Assembly: GCA_017394565.1 (NCBI GenBank)
Contig: JAFPXW010000385.1
Location: 1-5,976, forward strand
Reading direction: 5' to 3'
DNA length: 5,976 bases
From: Oscillospiraceae bacterium
Lineage (GTDB): Bacteria > Bacillota > Clostridia > Oscillospirales > Ruminococcaceae
A program made the translations under genes and the position numbers. The notes below the pieces were generated by a model that was not told where the DNA came from, searched no databases, and saw only the letters and a list, made by a program, of their open reading frames with translations. Of this stretch, positions 5,387 through 5,976 are shown in pieces (the first letter of the stretch is position 1; the number at the start of each line of letters is the position of its first letter).

Positions 5387-5496
5387 TCACTGCACCCCCA
5401 AGTCCATTTCTTCCTCCGGCTCCTCATCGACCGAGGTCACGTTGACATACTCCATGATGATGCCCAGCGCCTCATCATAGCTGTGGTCTCGGAGGA
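5387..5496 (-). pseudogene. Displaced C-terminal tail of the LPD28 protein
   Basis: Read in the -1 frame from about 5496, the minus strand encodes LRDHSYDEALGIIMEYV followed by NVTSVDEEPEEEMDLGVQ and TGA at 5389-5387. Its helical then acidic composition is a natural end for the upstream protein. Adding one T to the TTT run at 5498-5496 would give RIFLRDHSYDEAL in one frame and a protein of about 193 residues ending at 5387. It has no ribosome site of its own, so it is probably untranslated now unless ribosomes shift. Confidence 0.65.
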
Positions 5497-5970
5497 AATG
5501 CGGCTGCTCATTTCTTTAGCTTGCTCCGGCATCCCGGCACGGCGCAGCGTCTGTGATGCAATGCCGATCAGGTTGAACACATTGCCGTTCTGACCGATCA
5601 GCGGACAATCCGGCTTTTTCTGCTCTGTGATCTGCTCTTTTTCCTCGCCCTGACCGGAATCCTGCGCCATATATTCCTCAATATTCATGGAATCCCCAGT
5701 GTAGTTGTAGTCGTTTTCATCGACATAGCGTCTGCCGTTATTGGTGAGGAGAATTTCCTTCCGACACAGGATCGTACCCCAGAAATTCACCATGACAGAC
5801 GGCGCGATCTCACAAATATCGCCCTGACAATCGTCATCATGCCGGAGCGAATAGGCGTGCAGCCCCTCCGGAACAGTCGTTCTGTCTACTCGCATATCCG
5901 TGAACAGCACCGTCTGTCCGAGCATCTCCATTGTTTCATAGGGCAGTTCATAAGCGTTATACGGTTTCAT
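5437..5970 (-). CDS. LPD28 domain protein with frameshifted C-terminus
   Basis: The open frame is 177 residues. Residues 7-100 match LPD28 (large polyvalent protein-associated domain 28): YELPYETMEMLGQTVLFTD, RVDRTTVPEGLHAY, LRHDDD, an APSVMVNFWGTILCRKEI strand pair, and NYTGDSMNIEEY. A charged Gln/Glu linker follows (102-119). Residues 121-158 (DCPLIGQNGNVFNLIGIASQ, then TLRRAGMPEQAKEMSSRI) form a conserved helical module that I associate with the same mobile-element families. After residue 158 the sequence degenerates to SSETTAMMRRWASS and stops, while the expected SYDEALGIIMEYV tail lies in the next frame. The function of LPD28 is not known; these domains occur on phage- and conjugation-linked proteins. 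A TAA abuts the start (5973-5971), probably the end of a preceding gene. Too little upstream sequence is present to judge the ribosome site. Confidence 0.82.
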   Translation of the reverse strand: MKPYNAYELPYETMEMLGQTVLFTDMRVDRTTVPEGLHAYSLRHDDDCQGDICEIAPSVMVNFWGTILCRKEILLTNNGRRYVDENDYNYTGDSMNIEEYMAQDSGQGEEKEQITEQKKPDCPLIGQNGNVFNLIGIASQTLRRAGMPEQAKEMSSRISSETTAMMRRWASSWSMST

Positions 5971-5976
5971 TTACAT

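Noticed and set aside
4714..5480. Plus-strand frames at 4714-5127 and 5157-5480
   Set aside because: They overlap a motif-complete methylase and the well-initiated 73-residue gene in antisense, and show no domain features.
5490..5505. Programmed -1 frameshift in the LPD28 gene
   Set aside because: The message around the switch (GCATTTCCTCC) lacks a canonical slippery heptamer and no strong downstream stem was noticed; a base loss is simpler.
1..5976. CRISPR array, tRNA, insertion sequence or att site
   Set aside because: No regularly spaced direct repeats, cloverleaf, transposase or terminal inverted repeats were seen on either strand; the only spaced repeats are the protein-coding Cna-B units.

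Overview
The window comes from a Gram-positive, low-to-mid GC gut-type Firmicute (Clostridia; Ruminococcus/Oscillospiraceae-like is my best guess). It looks like part of an integrative conjugative element or a related accessory island. The grounds are strong AGGAGG-type ribosome sites, a lipobox lipoprotein, a Cna-B surface protein, and a run of families (LPD28, DUF3849, YodL, DUF3846, D12-class adenine methylase) that recur together on conjugative elements of gut Clostridia. No integrase, relaxase, att site or conjugation ATPase lies inside the window, so the mobile-element assignment rests on gene content only.

Every credible gene is on the minus strand, so transcription runs from high to low coordinates. 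In that order: (1) 5970-5437, an LPD28 domain protein whose C-terminal tail is shifted out of frame near 5497 and continues in another frame to 5387; (2) 5336-5115, a 73-residue basic protein of unknown role; (3) 5073-4237, a D12-class DNA adenine methylase; (4) 4169-3948, a 73-residue acidic protein with a Cys cluster; (5) 3923-2823, a three-domain DUF3849-YodL-DUF3846 protein; (6) 2654-1911, a lipoprotein with a Thr/Glu/Pro stalk and a C-terminal transglutaminase-like domain; (7) 1847-1, the N-terminal 615 residues of a secreted NlpC/P60-type protein followed by Cna-B repeats, cut off by the window edge.

Genes 1-5 form a tightly spaced cytoplasmic block (gaps of 24-67 bases) that reads as one operon of element-maintenance or host-interaction proteins. 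A 168-base gap (2655-2822) separates it from genes 6 and 7, both of which are exported. That gap holds two perfect dyads about two helical turns apart, a terminator-like hairpin, and a second hairpin that would bury the start codon of gene 6. It is the most promising regulatory region here. The exported pair probably acts at the cell wall or surface: gene 7 carries a cysteine-peptidase motif typical of wall hydrolases on a Cna-B shaft, and gene 6 is a membrane-tethered Cys-His-Asp domain. I see no CRISPR array, tRNA, rRNA or insertion sequence. Open frames on the plus strand are antisense shadows of these genes.
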